NCBI RefSeq assembly: GCF_049800775.1
Contig: NZ_JBNAFR010000007.1
Location: 183,054 to 247,053 of the forward strand
From: Dinoroseobacter sp049800775
GTDB taxonomy: Bacteria; Pseudomonadota; Alphaproteobacteria; Rhodobacterales; Rhodobacteraceae
DNA length: 64,000 nt
Direction of reading: 5' to 3'
Of this stretch, positions 61,932-64,000 are shown piece after piece. A program made the translations under genes and the position numbers. The notes below the pieces were generated by a model, which did no database searches, was not told the origin of the DNA, and worked only from the letters and a program-made list of their open reading frames with translations. The first letter of the stretch is position 1. Every line of letters begins with the position of its first letter.

Positions 61932-61964
61932 ATGAAATTTTGATCTGTAATTTCATTTCAGGAT
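61932..61964. promoter_or_regulatory. Inverted repeat in the etf promoter region
   Basis: ATGAAATT (61932-61939) and AATTTCAT (61949-61956) are perfect 8-bp arms with a 9-nt spacer, in an AT-rich patch. They are followed at once by TTTCAGGAT (61956-61964), also found in the LysR box at 60754. Likely operator; the regulator is unknown. Confidence 0.5.
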
Positions 61965-62032
61965 ATGCCAGATCCGCGCATAAGGCATTCACATGACCGC
62001 GCGGGTCCAGAACGAGGAAAGGAGCTGAGACG

Positions 62033-62200
62033 ATGACATACGCGTTGCGCGAAGCGGCTTCTCCTGCACCGTCTTCGCTCTGGTCTGCGCGAAAGGCCGG
62101 GCCGCCCCACGTGGCACTACCCAGCACCGACGCGGTGCGCGCCGGGCGACACCCTGACATCACCAAACGCGAACTGCATGAAGGAGACATGGTCTTATGA
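62033..62200 (+). CDS. Short ORF coupled to etfB (55 aa)
   Basis: A 55-codon frame starting MTYALREAASPAPSSLWSAR, basic and proline-rich, with no recognised family. It has a strong Shine-Dalgarno (GGAAAGGAG) eight bases before its ATG, and its TGA overlaps the etfB ATG (ATGA). It may be a leader peptide or a real small protein; the strong ribosome site argues that it is translated. Confidence 0.45.
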   Translation: MTYALREAASPAPSSLWSARKAGPPHVALPSTDAVRAGRHPDITKRELHEGDMVL

Positions 62201-62955
62201 AGGTATTGGTGCCTGTGAAGCGCGTTATTGATTATAACGTGAAGGTCCGTGTTAAGGCGGATGGGAGCGGTGTTGATCTTGCGAATGTGAAGATGTCGAT
62301 GAACCCGTTTGACGAGATTGCCGTGGAAGAGGCGATCCGTCTGAAGGAGGCGGGGACGGCCACGGAAGTTGTGGCGGTGTCGATCGGCGTCAAGCAGTCC
62401 CAGGAGACCCTGCGCACGGCGCTGGCCATGGGTGCGGATCGGGCGATCCTGATCAATGCGGCCGAGGATGTGCACACCGATATCGAGCCTCTGGCCGTGG
62501 CCAAGCTGCTCGCGGCGGTGGTCAAGGACGAAGAGCCGGGGCTCGTGCTCTGCGGCAAGCAGGCGATCGACAATGACATGAACGCCACGGGCCAGATGCT
62601 CAGCGCGCTTCTGGGCTGGTCCCAGGCGACCTTTGCCTCCGAGCTCAGCGTCGAGGGCGACAGCGCCAGCGTGACCCGCGAGGTCGATGGCGGCTTGCAG
62701 ACGATCAAGGTCTCGCTGCCGGCGATTGTCAGCGTGGATCTGCGCCTCAACGAGCCGCGCTACGCCTCGCTGCCCAATATCATGAAGGCCAAGAAGAAGC
62801 CTCTGGATGAGAAGACGCCGGCCGATTACGGCGTCGATGTGGCCCCGCGCCTGAGCGTGGTCAAGACCTCCGAGCCGGCCGAGCGCGCCGCCGGGATCAA
62901 GGTCGGCTCGGTGGATGAGCTGGTGTCGAAACTCAAGGAAGCAGGAGCTGTCTGA
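62197..62955 (+). CDS. etfB: Electron transfer flavoprotein beta subunit
   Basis: Subunit of 252 aa that with EtfA carries electrons from acyl-CoA and other dehydrogenases to ETF-ubiquinone oxidoreductase. MKVLVPVKRVIDYNVKVRVK, NPFDEIAVEEAIRLKE, ALAMGADRAILI and CGKQAIDNDMNATGQMLSALL (AMP site) are typical, and the signature VDLRLNEPRYASLPNIMKAKKKP is the recognition loop. Start has AAGGAG upstream inside the short ORF. Confidence 0.96.
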   Translation: MKVLVPVKRVIDYNVKVRVKADGSGVDLANVKMSMNPFDEIAVEEAIRLKEAGTATEVVAVSIGVKQSQETLRTALAMGADRAILINAAEDVHTDIEPLAVAKLLAAVVKDEEPGLVLCGKQAIDNDMNATGQMLSALLGWSQATFASELSVEGDSASVTREVDGGLQTIKVSLPAIVSVDLRLNEPRYASLPNIMKAKKKPLDEKTPADYGVDVAPRLSVVKTSEPAERAAGIKVGSVDELVSKLKEAGAV

Positions 62956-63884
62956 TGGCTGTTTTGTGTCTGGCAGAAGTAACCGATGGGGCGCTGGCGA
63001 TGGATGCCACCGCCAAGGCCGTCAGCGCGAGCGCGGCTCTGGGTGAGGTGACGCTGCTCTGCGTGGGCGCGTCGGCCAAGGCGGCGGCGGCCGAGGCGGC
63101 GACGATCTCGGGCGTGGCCAAGGTGCTGGTGGCCGAGGATGCGCTTTACGGGCATCGCCTGGCCGAGCCGGTGGCGGCGCTGATCGCGTCCCTGGCCGAG
63201 GGCTATTCCCATGTGGTGGCGCCGGCGACGACCGATGCCAAGAACATCATGCCCCGGGTGGCCGCCCTTCTGGATGTGATGGTGCTGTCGGATGTGGTGG
63301 CCGTGGTGGATGCGGACACGTTCGACCGGCCGATCTATGCGGGCAACGCGATCCAGACCGTGAGATCGGCGGATGCGACCAAGGTGATCACCTTCCGGAC
63401 CTCGACCTTCGATGCGGCCGAGACCGGCGGCAGCGCGCCGGTCGAAGAGATCGCGGCGGGCGACAATCCAGGCCTGAGCGCCTGGGTCGAGGACAAGGTC
63501 GCCGAGAGCGACCGGCCCGAGCTGACCTCCGCGGGCGTGGTGGTCTCTGGCGGGCGCGGCGTGGGCTCCGAAGAGGACTTCGCCATGATCGAGAAGCTCG
63601 CCGACACGCTGGGGGCCGCCGTGGGCGCCTCGCGCGCCGCGGTCGATAGCGGCTACGCGCCGAATGACTGGCAGGTCGGGCAGACCGGCAAGGTGGTGGC
63701 GCCGGATCTCTACGTGGCCGTGGGCATCTCGGGCGCGATCCAGCACCTGGCCGGGATGAAGGACAGCAAGGTGATCGTGGCGATCAACAAGGACGAGGAG
63801 GCCCCGATCTTTCAGGTCGCCGATTACGGCCTGGTCGCCGACCTCTTCGCCGCCGTCCCCGAACTCACCGAAAAACTCGGCTGA
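62955..63884 (+). CDS. etfA: Electron transfer flavoprotein alpha subunit
   Basis: FAD-binding partner of EtfB, 309 aa. The C-terminal FAD domain has VVSGGRGVGSEEDF, LGAAVGASRAAVDSGYAPNDWQVGQTGKVVAPDLYVAVGISGAIQHLAGM and VAINKDEEAPIFQVADYGLVADLF. The ATG shares one base with the etfB stop. A hairpin terminator follows about 90 nt downstream. Confidence 0.96.
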   Translation: MAVLCLAEVTDGALAMDATAKAVSASAALGEVTLLCVGASAKAAAAEAATISGVAKVLVAEDALYGHRLAEPVAALIASLAEGYSHVVAPATTDAKNIMPRVAALLDVMVLSDVVAVVDADTFDRPIYAGNAIQTVRSADATKVITFRTSTFDAAETGGSAPVEEIAAGDNPGLSAWVEDKVAESDRPELTSAGVVVSGGRGVGSEEDFAMIEKLADTLGAAVGASRAAVDSGYAPNDWQVGQTGKVVAPDLYVAVGISGAIQHLAGMKDSKVIVAINKDEEAPIFQVADYGLVADLFAAVPELTEKLG

Positions 63885-63974
63885 GGACGACGACGACCCG
63901 GAACAGCGGCCCAAACCCCGCCCCAAGACAGACCCGGACACAACCCGGACAAACCCGGGCCCAAACCAAACACA

Positions 63975-64000
63975 AAGGCCGGAGATAATCCTCCGGCCTT
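63975..64000 (+). terminator. Terminator after etfA, at the window edge
   Basis: AAGGCCGGAG (63975-63984) pairs perfectly with CTCCGGCCTT (63991-64000) around ATAATC. Any T run would lie beyond the window. Confidence 0.75.

Overview
The window reads as a chromosomal segment of a marine, high-GC alphaproteobacterium of the Rhodobacteraceae (Roseobacter group). This rests on gene content and order: an aglEFGAK alpha-glucoside operon, sitABCD, a suf operon headed by a single-cysteine IscR, CckA with a CtrA-type site in front of it, an alphaproteobacterial SOS box (GAAC-N7-GAAC) at recA, and several TRAP transporters. No mobile element, CRISPR array or prophage was recognised.

Layout. 1-6046 (minus): nitrate assimilation, nasT-nasS, then a structured attenuator leader, then nrtA-nrtB and a fused two-ATPase gene running off the left edge. 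6245-6771: nsrR with an FNR-type box. 6832-10465: Mur-box candidate and sitABCD (Mn/Fe uptake). 10462-20542: alpha-glucoside block: glk, bgl and aglR on minus, aglEFGAK on plus. 20649-25185: a lipoprotein, a TRAP transporter and a divergent HpcH/HpaI aldolase. 25208-34701: housekeeping genes guaB, an RsmB-like methylase, cckA, recA, alaS. 34708-39151 (minus): small envelope proteins, an SMR pump, a YitT protein, icd and a hydrolase. 39222-48079: the suf operon, with five small ORFs inserted between sufB and sufC and two Yip1-type membrane proteins between sufD and sufS. 48188-48264: tRNA-Arg(CCG). 48337-54219: GntR regulator, TRAP transporter, SDR, KdgF-like cupin and KDG kinase, which together read as an unsaturated-uronate scavenging set. 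54438-54908: a DUF1203 protein. 54919-61654: a tightly overlapped five-gene operon (aldehyde dehydrogenase, M19-like protein, unknown 560-aa protein, DUF3726 protein, LDH2-type oxidoreductase) divergent from a LysR regulator. 62033-64000: a small ORF, etfB-etfA and a terminator.

The best candidate for an undescribed system is the 54919-61654 operon. Its M19-like member appears to have lost the N-terminal metal ligands of the dipeptidase fold, its LDH2-like member appears to have Asn where the family usually has a catalytic His, and its largest protein matches no family I recognise. A perfect LysR-type box (TTTCAG-N5-CTGAAA) lies between operon and regulator. Other points of interest are the NasT-type RNA hairpin in the nrt leader, the CtrA site at cckA, hairpins placed after four of the five solute-binding-protein genes, a nested stem in the guaB leader, and the unusual suf insertions. 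All functional calls are from reading the sequence; no database search or folding software was run.
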